DNA of 64,000 nt from positions 372,001-436,000 of the forward strand of contig NZ_WHOB01000016.1 of assembly GCF_013141775.1 (NCBI RefSeq). Direction: 5' to 3'. Under the pieces are notes generated by a model. It worked only from the letters and a program-made list of their open reading frames with translations. It made no database searches and was not told the origin of the DNA. Position numbers and translations under genes: made by a program. Positions 1 through 6,743 of this stretch are shown here, one piece after another (position 1 is the stretch's first letter; each line of letters begins with the position of its first letter). The stretch comes from Paenibacillus phytohabitans (GTDB taxonomy: Bacteria; Bacillota; Bacilli; Paenibacillales; Paenibacillaceae).

Positions 1-569
1 TTAGTATCAACGATAGCTACGATAGGAATACCCAATTTGCGAGCTTCTGCTACAGCAATACGCTCTTTACGCGGGTCAATGATGAACAGCGCGCTTGGAA
101 GACCTTTCATGTTCTTGATACCGCCCAGGAATTTCTCAAGACGATCTTTCTCTTTGCGGAGAAGGATAACTTCCTTCTTAGGCAATACTGCGAAGGTACC
201 GTCTTCTTCCCAAGCTTCCAATTTCTTCAGGCGGTCAATACGCTTCTGAATAGTCTGGAAGTTAGTCAGGGTACCACCCAGCCAACGTTGGTTAATGAAG
301 AACATACCCGAACGTTCAGCTTCTTCTTTTACGGAATCCTGTGCTTGTTTCTTTGTTCCTACGAATAGGATTGTGCCGTTGTCGCCAGCGACGCTTTTTA
401 CAAAGTTGTAAGCTTCCTCTACCTTTTTGACTGTTTTCTGCAAGTCAATAATGTAAATTCCGTTTCTTTCAGTGAAGATATAACGATCCATCTTTGGATT
501 CCAACGACGAGTCTGATGACCGAAGTGTACCCCAGCTTCGAGAAGCTGCTTCATGGAAATTACTGCCAT
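1..569 (-). CDS. rpsB: 30S ribosomal protein S2 (partial, 3' end outside window)
   Basis: The reverse-strand reading begins [19 protein letters not shown] and continues through [10 protein letters not shown] and FVGTKKQAQ, which is the N-terminal part of ribosomal protein S2. About 189 codons are present and the C-terminal part runs off the window edge. S2 is a late-assembling protein of the 30S platform that helps bind S1 or mRNA. The ATG at 567-569 has a strong AGGAGG-type ribosome-binding site 9 nt upstream. The gene follows the flagellar operon, as in B. subtilis where rpsB comes after swrB, but it has its own promoter. Confidence 0.97.
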   Translation of the reverse strand, partial: MAVISMKQLLEAGVHFGHQTRRWNPKMDRYIFTERNGIYIIDLQKTVKKVEEAYNFVKSVAGDNGTILFVGTKKQAQDSVKEEAERSGMFFINQRWLGGTLTNFQTIQKRIDRLKKLEAWEEDGTFAVLPKKEVILLRKEKDRLEKFLGGIKNMKGLPSALFIIDPRKERIAVAEARKLGIPIVAIVDT

Positions 570-692
570 CTTCACACACCTCCTAATTTTGGTTTATTGT
601 GTGTCTCCTCCGCCGCGTGTCATCTTTCTACAAGACTTTCTTCAGAAGAAAGCACCTCTTGTCGAAATCAACCGGCGTGTGTTTTAACACCG
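570..692 (-). promoter_or_regulatory. Structured 5' leader of rpsB, candidate S2 autoregulatory leader
   Basis: Roughly 120 nt separate the predicted transcription start from the rpsB ATG. The transcript can fold into nested stems: an inner CTTTCTTC/GAAGAAAG hairpin, an ACAAGA/TCTTGT stem around it, and an outer GCCG/CGGC pairing. Ribosomal protein mRNAs are often autoregulated through such leaders. Assigning this one to S2 binding is inference. Confidence 0.5.
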
Positions 693-698
693 TCAATT

Positions 699-727
699 AC
701 TATACCATATTAAGTTATTCTATGCAA
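699..727 (-). promoter_or_regulatory. Sigma-A promoter of rpsB
   Basis: On the minus strand a -35 TTGCAT (722-727) and a -10 TATAGT (699-704) are separated by exactly 17 nt. Both are close to the sigma-A consensus. The promoter lies between the last gene of the fla/che operon and rpsB. Confidence 0.8.
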
Positions 728-728
728 C

Positions 729-785
729 GATTACTGTGAATTTATAAATTTCTTATCGTAAAACACTTATTTCTTCACAGTAATC
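729..785. repeat. 12-bp perfect inverted repeat spanning a stop codon
   Basis: GATTACTGTGAA (729-740) and its exact complement TTCACAGTAATC (774-785) are separated by 33 nt. The repeat covers the last codons and stop of the upstream minus-strand gene and ends 1 bp from the rpsB -35 box. No U-tract follows, so it is not a normal intrinsic terminator. Confidence 0.7.
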
Positions 786-1402
786 AGCTTATCAATAATA
801 GAATCCATGCTCTCGCCCTTGGCAAAATTGTAGCTGCCGTATTGGATAATCTTGTTCACTTTACGGCTGTTCGCCTTCTTAAGAAACTCCGCTTTATCTT
901 GAATAACTCCGGCACCGGCCAGCACATCCGCAGTTTGGGCGAGTGTAATTCCTGTAGGAATACGCACAGAAATATCGCCGTTCACTGCAACCGCAGGCGC
1001 TTCCGGACTGGCTGGAGCTACAATACCCGTGTCTGCAGCACTGCTCTCCGGCTGTACTGGCGCTGACAGCTTGCCGGGAGTCACAGCTGCACTCGGCTCC
1101 ACTGCGGCTTTAGGTGTGGCCGCAGGAGCTGGAGAAGCAGTTGCAGCCAGCTCTGCGGGAACCTGGGAAGACTCAGGCGTTCCCGCAGAAGTGCCTTCCT
1201 GTGCTTCCTCTTCCCCGCTGCCCGTCCCTTCATCTGTGGCCTGCGCGTGATCCACCACAGTCATATTCAGTCGCTCCGCTTCCTTGATCAGCTGTTCTTT
1301 GGTGAGCGGATCAGCCTTCCCGGCAATCATCAGCTGCAGCAGCAGTGCGCCGATAATGAGCCCGACACCTAACCCGAGCATGAAAAACCGGTTCTTGATC
1401 AT
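767..1402 (-). CDS. Membrane-anchored protein with MltG/YceG-type LysM-like domain
   Basis: This 211-residue protein has an N-terminal membrane segment (about residues 5-28, FMLGLGVGLIIGALLLQLM), a long Ala/Pro/Ser/Glu-rich linker (about 55-140) and a C-terminal globular part. The C-terminal part (SVRIPTGITLAQTADVLAGA ... YGSYNFAKGESMDSIIDKL) resembles the small LysM-like subdomain of the endolytic transglycosylase MltG. The catalytic lytic-transglycosylase domain is absent, so it probably binds or senses peptidoglycan and does not cleave it. The start overlaps the upstream stop (ATGA). Last gene before rpsB. The function is inferred and could relate to placing flagella in the wall. Confidence 0.7.
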   Translation of the reverse strand: MIKNRFFMLGLGVGLIIGALLLQLMIAGKADPLTKEQLIKEAERLNMTVVDHAQATDEGTGSGEEEAQEGTSAGTPESSQVPAELAATASPAPAATPKAAVEPSAAVTPGKLSAPVQPESSAADTGIVAPASPEAPAVAVNGDISVRIPTGITLAQTADVLAGAGVIQDKAEFLKKANSRKVNKIIQYGSYNFAKGESMDSIIDKLITVKK

Positions 1403-1977
1403 ACCGATTCCTCCTGATGGGCCAACTGCAGAATCAGCTGGACCTCGCCCCGCTGGAGACCTGCAGTCTTGGCGATAGAATCTATCGATTTGCCTTGTTC
1501 ATGCAGTTCGAACAATCGCGGATACCTCAGCTTTATGGAGCTGACCGGCTTTTGCCTGGCAGGCTGAATTTCAGCTTCAACAGTTGGGGCTGCAGAAGCA
1601 TTCTCCGCAGACTGGGCAGCCGAAGGTTCCCTTGAGAAGGTTGCAGCAAGCTGAAGCAGGCCTTTCTCTTCAGCCGTCAGCCGGGCATCCAGAAGCAGCA
1701 GGCTCTTACTAAGCTCAGTCACCTGCTCACGCAGTGTGCCAATCTCTTCCTGCAGGGCTGTTTTGTTACTCTGCGACTGCGCTTTGATGCTGCCGACCAG
1801 CTGAAGCAGTTCTGTATTCTCATGTTCGATATCTGCCATATATAACTCCAGCGCGGCCTCCGTCTCCTTGAGGCTCTTCTTCTCATCCGAGTCTTCCTTG
1901 CTGGCCTTTGCCGGCAGTCTCAGGGCATAAACGATAGCGACAGCGCCTACCAGCACGATATATACCCATGGGTCCAA
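1399..1977 (-). CDS. DUF6115-like / SwrB-like single-pass membrane coiled-coil protein
   Basis: The 192-residue protein has one N-terminal membrane helix (VYIVLVGAVAIVYALRL), then a Glu/Lys-rich coiled coil (about residues 30-110), a low-complexity linker, and a C-terminal helical motif (YPRLFELHEQGKSIDSIA ... LQRGEVQLILQLA) that reads like a small helix-turn-helix. The architecture and the position after sigD match B. subtilis SwrB (YlxL), which promotes hook-basal-body assembly. I cannot confirm homology by alignment. Start is TTG with AAAGGAG 9 nt upstream, and the 3' end overlaps the next gene by 4 nt. Confidence 0.65.
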   Translation of the reverse strand: MDPWVYIVLVGAVAIVYALRLPAKASKEDSDEKKSLKETEAALELYMADIEHENTELLQLVGSIKAQSQSNKTALQEEIGTLREQVTELSKSLLLLDARLTAEEKGLLQLAATFSREPSAAQSAENASAAPTVEAEIQPARQKPVSSIKLRYPRLFELHEQGKSIDSIAKTAGLQRGEVQLILQLAHQEESV

Positions 1978-2039
1978 GTGTCTAATCTCCTTTTACAATC
2001 AATTCATAGAAGCTTACTCTTTCAATAGCTTAACTGTAC

Positions 2040-2348
2040 TCAAAGACTGAAATCTATCCGGTGTCCCTTATAAGGATGCTCGGCATCGTGGACGGTCTCG
2101 TGCTTCCTTGGCTGACGCGGATCAGCGTGACTGTCCGGCTGCTTCTCCTTACCCCCGTCCCGCAGTGCTGATTCCGAAGATTCGTCCACCTCACTGCTGC
2201 GCATGGCGATTTCCTGGCTATGCTTGACGTTCTGGCCTGCCAATTGCTGCTGGTCAAGCGCCGGACGCTGCTGCTGGCTGTTCTGAACTTTAGCCGCATC
2301 ATGTGTCCGGGGCAGGGCGATTTGCAGTTCCACCGGTTTCAGACTCAT
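2040..2348 (-). CDS. Small hydrophilic protein of the flagellar operon, unknown function
   Basis: The ORF encodes 102 residues rich in Gln, His, Glu and Asp, with no membrane segment or known fold. It ends in the motif HPYKGHRIDFSL, which looks like the conserved part. ATG is preceded by GGAGATGAG. It lies co-directionally between fapA and the SwrB-like gene, so it is probably co-transcribed with the flagellar genes. An overlapping ORF in another frame (2054-2302) is Arg/Ser-rich and is taken as a shadow. Confidence 0.6.
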   Translation of the reverse strand: MSLKPVELQIALPRTHDAAKVQNSQQQRPALDQQQLAGQNVKHSQEIAMRSSEVDESSESALRDGGKEKQPDSHADPRQPRKHETVHDAEHPYKGHRIDFSL

Positions 2349-2415
2349 CAGATCTCATCTCCCATAGTCCATATAGAAATCAAGGAATAGCAGGCCGCTC
2401 CCGCTGCCTGCCTGC

Positions 2416-3819
2416 TTAAATGTACGGTATTATCGATATATCCCCTTCACTGTAAACAAAGGATACCCGTTCTGTAGGATCTTTAACGAATCTGGTATAC
2501 CTGCCAATAACAATCTTTGATCCTCCATAGATTGTTTTGATCACATCCACCCGTGCCCTGCCTGTATCCTCAAGCATCCGCTCGATCTCCAGTACGCGTT
2601 CTTTGATTCTCTTTTCATCACGCATATGGGATTGCTTGGTCGCATTGAGCTTCACGCGGAGCGCCACCTTATCCGGGGAAAGCTGACCGTTGTTCGCCAA
2701 CTGATTGAGAAGGTATAATGCCTTATTGGTCTTGTCTTCATTCTCAAGAAGGTGACGCAATTCCTGGCGCAGCTCATTAATCTCATTTCTCAGCTCGGGA
2801 ACAACGCCCACCTCAACCGCTGTAGCCGTCGACATCGTATTGCCGATGGTCCGTGCGACAACTTTATCGCCTGCCTGTACTATCCCGCCTACAATCAAAC
2901 CTTTGGCACCGTTGCAGAGCACATCACGGCCTGCGCGGATGTTGGAATGCATAATGCTTTGCGAGACAATTACATCTTCTCCGGCCACCACATTGCCATC
3001 CTGGATAAATGAGACTTTGACATTTTTCCCGGCGCTTACGAGACCTTTGTTATAGCCGATAATTCCGCCGGTAATCTCGATGGAGCCGCCGGATATCAGC
3101 TCAGCACCTTCCACCCCGCCAACCACTCGGATATCTCCGGCGGATTTGACGGTGAAGCCGGTAAGCACGTTGCCGCGAATGACAACCGTCCCAACAAAAT
3201 CAATATTCCCTGTACTGTAATCCACATCACCATTGACCTCATATACAGGAAATACATTGATCTTGCCCTTGTCTGTCAGCGTAACCAATCCATCTATCGC
3301 CGAATACATCGAGGTCTCTTCCTGATCCACCAGTACATTCTTGCCAACCTTGAAATGGGCTTGCTTCCCTGCTCTATACGGAAGCTCCTCCCCAGTTACT
3401 GTCTTTCCGCTTACACCATTCTCTGCCGGTATGATTCTGGCTATAAGCTGACCCTTCCTCACATTGTGAAGCCGGACCAGATCCTTATAGTCGACCTTGC
3501 CATCTTCTTTCTCCAGCGGCTTACGGTCTTCCTCCAGATCTACGGTCAGTACCATCTGTCCATCCTTGCCGTTGACAGCAGGCTGGCCGATTGCGATCGG
3601 CACCCTGTTCCAGAAATATTCTTCCGGGTTGCTGCAGATCCGCTGAACAATATCCCGCTGGATGCCAAATCGAATGTTGTGACTGACCAGGAAGCTTTCA
3701 AGATCTTCAATTGTACAGGAGAAATTCTCATCCTTCTTGATGAATTGGAGGTAAGCAACCCCTTTATCATCCGAAAACGTAATACTCAGGTATTGGCCCA
3801 AAACATATTGACCGATCAA
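2416..3819 (-). CDS. fapA: FapA / DUF342 family flagellar assembly protein A
   Basis: The 467-residue product has the DUF342 layout. An N-terminal alpha/beta region (residues 1-170) is followed by a right-handed beta-helix with many Gly-rich turns (GDVDYSTGNIDFVGTVVIRG, INGG-like repeats, residues 190-320). A C-terminal coiled coil (about 340-420) and a small beta domain complete it. In Vibrio FapA takes part in polar flagellum assembly, and in Firmicutes it is often encoded beside sigD. Start TTG at 3819 has GGGGGAG 6 nt upstream. It sits 30 nt after sigD in the same operon. The exact role in Paenibacillus is unknown. Confidence 0.85.
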   Translation of the reverse strand: MIGQYVLGQYLSITFSDDKGVAYLQFIKKDENFSCTIEDLESFLVSHNIRFGIQRDIVQRICSNPEEYFWNRVPIAIGQPAVNGKDGQMVLTVDLEEDRKPLEKEDGKVDYKDLVRLHNVRKGQLIARIIPAENGVSGKTVTGEELPYRAGKQAHFKVGKNVLVDQEETSMYSAIDGLVTLTDKGKINVFPVYEVNGDVDYSTGNIDFVGTVVIRGNVLTGFTVKSAGDIRVVGGVEGAELISGGSIEITGGIIGYNKGLVSAGKNVKVSFIQDGNVVAGEDVIVSQSIMHSNIRAGRDVLCNGAKGLIVGGIVQAGDKVVARTIGNTMSTATAVEVGVVPELRNEINELRQELRHLLENEDKTNKALYLLNQLANNGQLSPDKVALRVKLNATKQSHMRDEKRIKERVLEIERMLEDTGRARVDVIKTIYGGSKIVIGRYTRFVKDPTERVSFVYSEGDISIIPYI

Positions 3820-3849
3820 ATTCTGCTCCCCCTTGTCACCGGCGCCCGG

Positions 3850-4638
3850 TTAATCATTTTGCATAAGAAGATCACGGTTCTTCTCAAGTGTTCCTCTTAG
3901 CCGCAAAATAGCCTTCGAATGAAGCTGTGAGATCCGCGAAGGAGAGAGTGACATCACTTCAGCGATCTCGCTTAAAGATAAATCCTCATAATATAAAAGG
4001 GACACAACGGTCCGTTCTTTCACTGTTAATTTCTCGATACCTTTAGTCAGCGTATCACGCAGATAAAACTCATTCACTTTGCGGTCCGGATTCTTAGCCT
4101 TATCATCCACCAGAATAGACATCCGTGTCTCTGATTCTTCCTCACGGATAGGATCTTCTAACGAGCAGAGCGACATAACAGCAACATCCTGCAGCATAGT
4201 CTGAAACTCCGTTTCAGTAATGTTCAGATACTGGCTCATTTCATCGTCACTAACGGATCTCAAATACTTCTGTTCCAGCTGCTGGTAGGCATCCTCGATT
4301 TTTTTCGCTTTTTCGCGCACGGATCTGGGAACCCAGTCACTTTGCCGCAGAGAGTCAAGGATCGCTCCTCTTACCCGCCAGGAAGCGTAGGTCTGAAATT
4401 GCAGTCCCCGCTTGTAGTCGAATTTCTCGATGGCATCAATCAGTCCCATTACACCATTGCTGGCCAAGTCATCTTTGGATACATTTTTGGGCAGTCCTAC
4501 TGCCAGACGGCTGGATACGTAATCTACAATATGGAGATAACTCTCAATCAGCTTTTTTTTGGCCTCAGGATCACCTTGCTCTTTCCATTGTTCCCATAGT
4601 CCATCTGTTTCTGACTGAGCAGCTTTATGCTCGTTCAA
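3850..4638 (-). CDS. sigD: Flagellar sigma factor SigD (FliA/WhiG family)
   Basis: The 262-residue protein is a sigma-70 group 3 factor. Region 2 (residues 25-95) contains NGVMGLIDAIEKFDYKRG and FQTYASWRVRGAILDSLR, which recognise the -10 element. Region 3 follows, and region 4 ends with DLSLSEIAEVMSLSPSRISQ, the helix-turn-helix that reads the -35 element. It directs late genes such as flagellin, motor and autolysin genes. As in B. subtilis it sits near the 3' end of fla/che, so early operon transcription determines late gene expression. Start is TTG with GAAGGGTG upstream. Its anti-sigma factor FlgM is not in the window. Confidence 0.95.
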   Translation of the reverse strand: MNEHKAAQSETDGLWEQWKEQGDPEAKKKLIESYLHIVDYVSSRLAVGLPKNVSKDDLASNGVMGLIDAIEKFDYKRGLQFQTYASWRVRGAILDSLRQSDWVPRSVREKAKKIEDAYQQLEQKYLRSVSDDEMSQYLNITETEFQTMLQDVAVMSLCSLEDPIREEESETRMSILVDDKAKNPDRKVNEFYLRDTLTKGIEKLTVKERTVVSLLYYEDLSLSEIAEVMSLSPSRISQLHSKAILRLRGTLEKNRDLLMQND

Positions 4639-4715
4639 CGGCTTTCACCCTTCCCAAAGTTTAGTCAGCGGGTACCACGCGGCGCAAGATTACGGACTTT
4701 CGCCGCAGCACTCGC

Positions 4716-5132
4716 TTATTCTTCTTTCAGGTGACGAACGGCCTTGGCCAATTCTTCAGGATCTTTCATAGAGACCAGTTTTGGAGGCTGCAGAGGTGTG
4801 AAACCACTCAAGTCCACACTTCCCGCTTCCGGTTTCGGTGTCAGCAGGTCCTTCAATTCCTGATCCTCTTCCGGTGTCTGAATATCAAGCTTGGCACCAA
4901 GTGCCTCACCGTTATCTTCAAGTCCGGCTTCAAGGTCTGAAGATTCAGAGGATTTCCCAATAATAACACCCAATACCCATCTTAGAAGGAAAGCAAGCAC
5001 AAACCAGATAATAAACCCATATATTCCCCGGATCAAGCTGGTTCCTACTAAATTATGTCCGTAGTTTGTAAGAAAAGTAAATACAAATCCAATCAACCCG
5101 AGCCCTGTGCTTAATATTATCTTCTTGCTCAT
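4716..5132 (-). CDS. Unknown two-helix membrane protein between cheD and sigD
   Basis: The 138-residue ORF has two predicted N-terminal membrane helices (ILSTGLGLIGFVFTFLTN and LIRGIYGFIIWFVLAFLLR) and an acidic cytosolic tail. The tail ends in DPEELAKAVRHLKEE. ATG is preceded by AAAGGAAATATAACT, and the start lies 2 nt beyond the cheD stop, so it belongs to the operon. B. subtilis has no gene at this position between cheD and sigD. I do not recognise a family. A role in motility is inferred from position alone. Confidence 0.7.
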   Translation of the reverse strand: MSKKIILSTGLGLIGFVFTFLTNYGHNLVGTSLIRGIYGFIIWFVLAFLLRWVLGVIIGKSSESSDLEAGLEDNGEALGAKLDIQTPEEDQELKDLLTPKPEAGSVDLSGFTPLQPPKLVSMKDPEELAKAVRHLKEE

Positions 5133-5134
5133 AG

Positions 5135-5632
5135 TTATATTTCCTTTGGGCCTTTTTGAACGCTGCGGATAAAGAGCACCCCGGTATTGCAGGCGATTTC
5201 TATCGTACGTCCATAATTGCCACCCGTATCCTCCGCGATCAGCGGAATGTTCAAAGCGTCCAGTGCTAGTTTGCAGGATTCCACATTACGAGGCCCGATC
5301 CTCATGGTGTCACTCCCCCCGGCAAATGCGAACATCTGCGAGCCTCCGGCCATCTTGGCCACAATCCGGCTCCGGACCGCCCCTAACGCCAGCAGGCGGG
5401 ATAAAAGCTCTGGCACAGCGGTATCGGCAAACTTGGCAATATTCATCTGTCCTTCCCGGGCAATATCTGACGAGGGCAGCATGACATGTGCCATACCTGC
5501 AAGTCTTTTGCCGGGATCAAACAGTGTCAGGCCAACACAGGAACCAAGACCGGTCGTACGGATAAGGCTGTCCTGGCTGCCAATGTTAAGATCCGCCATG
5601 CCTACTTTAATAATGCTCTGTTCTTCAATCAT
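5135..5632 (-). CDS. cheD: Chemoreceptor glutamine deamidase CheD
   Basis: The protein (165 residues from this start) carries the CheD catalytic residues: Cys in TTGLGSCVGLTLFD, His in GMAHVMLP and the distal Gly-Gly-Ser core MAGGSQMFAF. It deamidates Gln residues in methyl-accepting chemotaxis proteins and binds CheC, boosting CheC's CheY-P phosphatase activity. The ATG at 5630-5632 overlaps the end of cheC. A TTG 6 nt further upstream gives a two-residue longer protein with slightly better Shine-Dalgarno spacing. Confidence 0.93.
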   Translation of the reverse strand: MIEEQSIIKVGMADLNIGSQDSLIRTTGLGSCVGLTLFDPGKRLAGMAHVMLPSSDIAREGQMNIAKFADTAVPELLSRLLALGAVRSRIVAKMAGGSQMFAFAGGSDTMRIGPRNVESCKLALDALNIPLIAEDTGGNYGRTIEIACNTGVLFIRSVQKGPKEI

Positions 5633-6251
5633 TATCAAACGGTACTCCTAATGCCTTGAATATTTTGGGGAATGATTCGGGATCGGGAATAAGGAAAAAT
5701 TGCCCTTCAATCTCATTTTGGCCTTCCAGGAACGTCGTATCAATCAGCAGTGCATCATCACCCATCTGACCGAACTGCAGCAGCCCGTATCCAAGAATCG
5801 CCCCGGCCATATCCATAGCAAGCGCCGGCACTGTCGGATACATAGAGAGTGAGGTAAAGTCAGCCAGTGATGAAAGGTAGGAGCCGGCAAGGATATTGCC
5901 GATTTCGCTCAGAGCGGATAACTCCATTTCACTGAGTTCTTCACCGCCTGAAATCTCAATCCCAGCAATCCGGCTGAGCAGGTTGGTCGCTGCTTCCGGA
6001 GAGAGAATGAAGAACAGGTTGCCCGGAGCTTCACCTTCTACACGAAGGAATACAGCATACACCAATTCTTCAGCTCCGCCGACCTTATCGGTAATCTCCT
6101 CAAAACTGAGAAGCTGCACCTTGGGTACAGCCATATCAATCGGCTTATTCAGCAGCTGAGATAACGCGGTGGCGGCGTTGCCGGCTCCAATATTCCCGAC
6201 TTCTTTCAGCACATCCATTTTGAAATCCTTGAAGTTTTTGAATAGCTCCAC
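5625..6251 (-). CDS. cheC: CheY-P phosphatase CheC
   Basis: The 208-residue protein contains two copies of the CheC/FliY/CheX signature: LKEVGNIGAGNAATALSQLL near residue 15 and LSEIGNILAGSYLSSLADF near 110. Each carries the Glu and Asn used to hydrolyse CheY-P. With two intact sites it should act in adaptation together with CheD. Start is GTG, with TGGAGGG upstream inside the cheW 3' end. Neighbouring gaps are a few nucleotides or overlaps. Confidence 0.95.
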   Translation of the reverse strand: MELFKNFKDFKMDVLKEVGNIGAGNAATALSQLLNKPIDMAVPKVQLLSFEEITDKVGGAEELVYAVFLRVEGEAPGNLFFILSPEAATNLLSRIAGIEISGGEELSEMELSALSEIGNILAGSYLSSLADFTSLSMYPTVPALAMDMAGAILGYGLLQFGQMGDDALLIDTTFLEGQNEIEGQFFLIPDPESFPKIFKALGVPFDND

Positions 6252-6254
6252 TGG

Positions 6255-6716
6255 CTAGCCCTCCAGGCTTTCCAGTTGCACGATTTCGCCCTTGTTCAGC
6301 ACTTCGGACAAGTTAAGCATAATCAGCAGACGGTCTTCTCCAATTTTGGCCACCCCGTCCAGATACTTCGCTTTGATCCCGCCTACAACATCCGGTGGTG
6401 TATCAATAATGTCACGGTTCAAATCAATAACATCATTCGCAGAATCAACGATGAAGCCTACTTCCATCTCATTCACATTCACAATAATGATCCGGGTCTG
6501 GTCTGTATGCTCTGCTTCCTCAATACTGAAACGGCCGCGCAGATCAATAACGGGGATGACTACACCGCGCAGATTGATTACACCTTTGATAAACGAATAG
6601 GTCTTGGGCACGCGGGTAATGGGCATCATACGCTCGATGGTCTGGACCTTCTCCACTTCAATGCCGTATTCTTCAGTGCCAAGCTTAAATACTATGACTT
6701 TGATATCTTCAGCCAT
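6255..6716 (-). CDS. cheW: Chemotaxis coupling protein CheW
   Basis: The 153-residue protein is a single CheW domain of two beta barrels (VIVFKLGTEEYGIEVEKVQT ... YSFIKGVINLRGVVIPVIDL). It links methyl-accepting receptors to CheA. Length and motifs are typical. It lies 27 nt after cheA and directly before cheC, the usual Bacillus order. Confidence 0.96.
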   Translation of the reverse strand: MAEDIKVIVFKLGTEEYGIEVEKVQTIERMMPITRVPKTYSFIKGVINLRGVVIPVIDLRGRFSIEEAEHTDQTRIIIVNVNEMEVGFIVDSANDVIDLNRDIIDTPPDVVGGIKAKYLDGVAKIGEDRLLIMLNLSEVLNKGEIVQLESLEG

Positions 6717-6743
6717 GGAATGAACCTCCCTGTTCTATCCTGA

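Noticed and set aside
656-667. Spo0A box in the rpsB leader (TTGTCGAAA)
   Set aside because: A single exact 7-mer; about eight are expected by chance in both strands of the window.
2054-2302. 82-residue Arg/Ser-rich ORF in fapA downstream region
   Set aside because: Shadow frame of the 102-residue gene on the same strand, with no RBS and composition unlike a protein.
4660-4715. Terminator between the 138-residue gene and sigD
   Set aside because: GCGGCG...CGCCGC can pair but the loop is long and no U-run follows.
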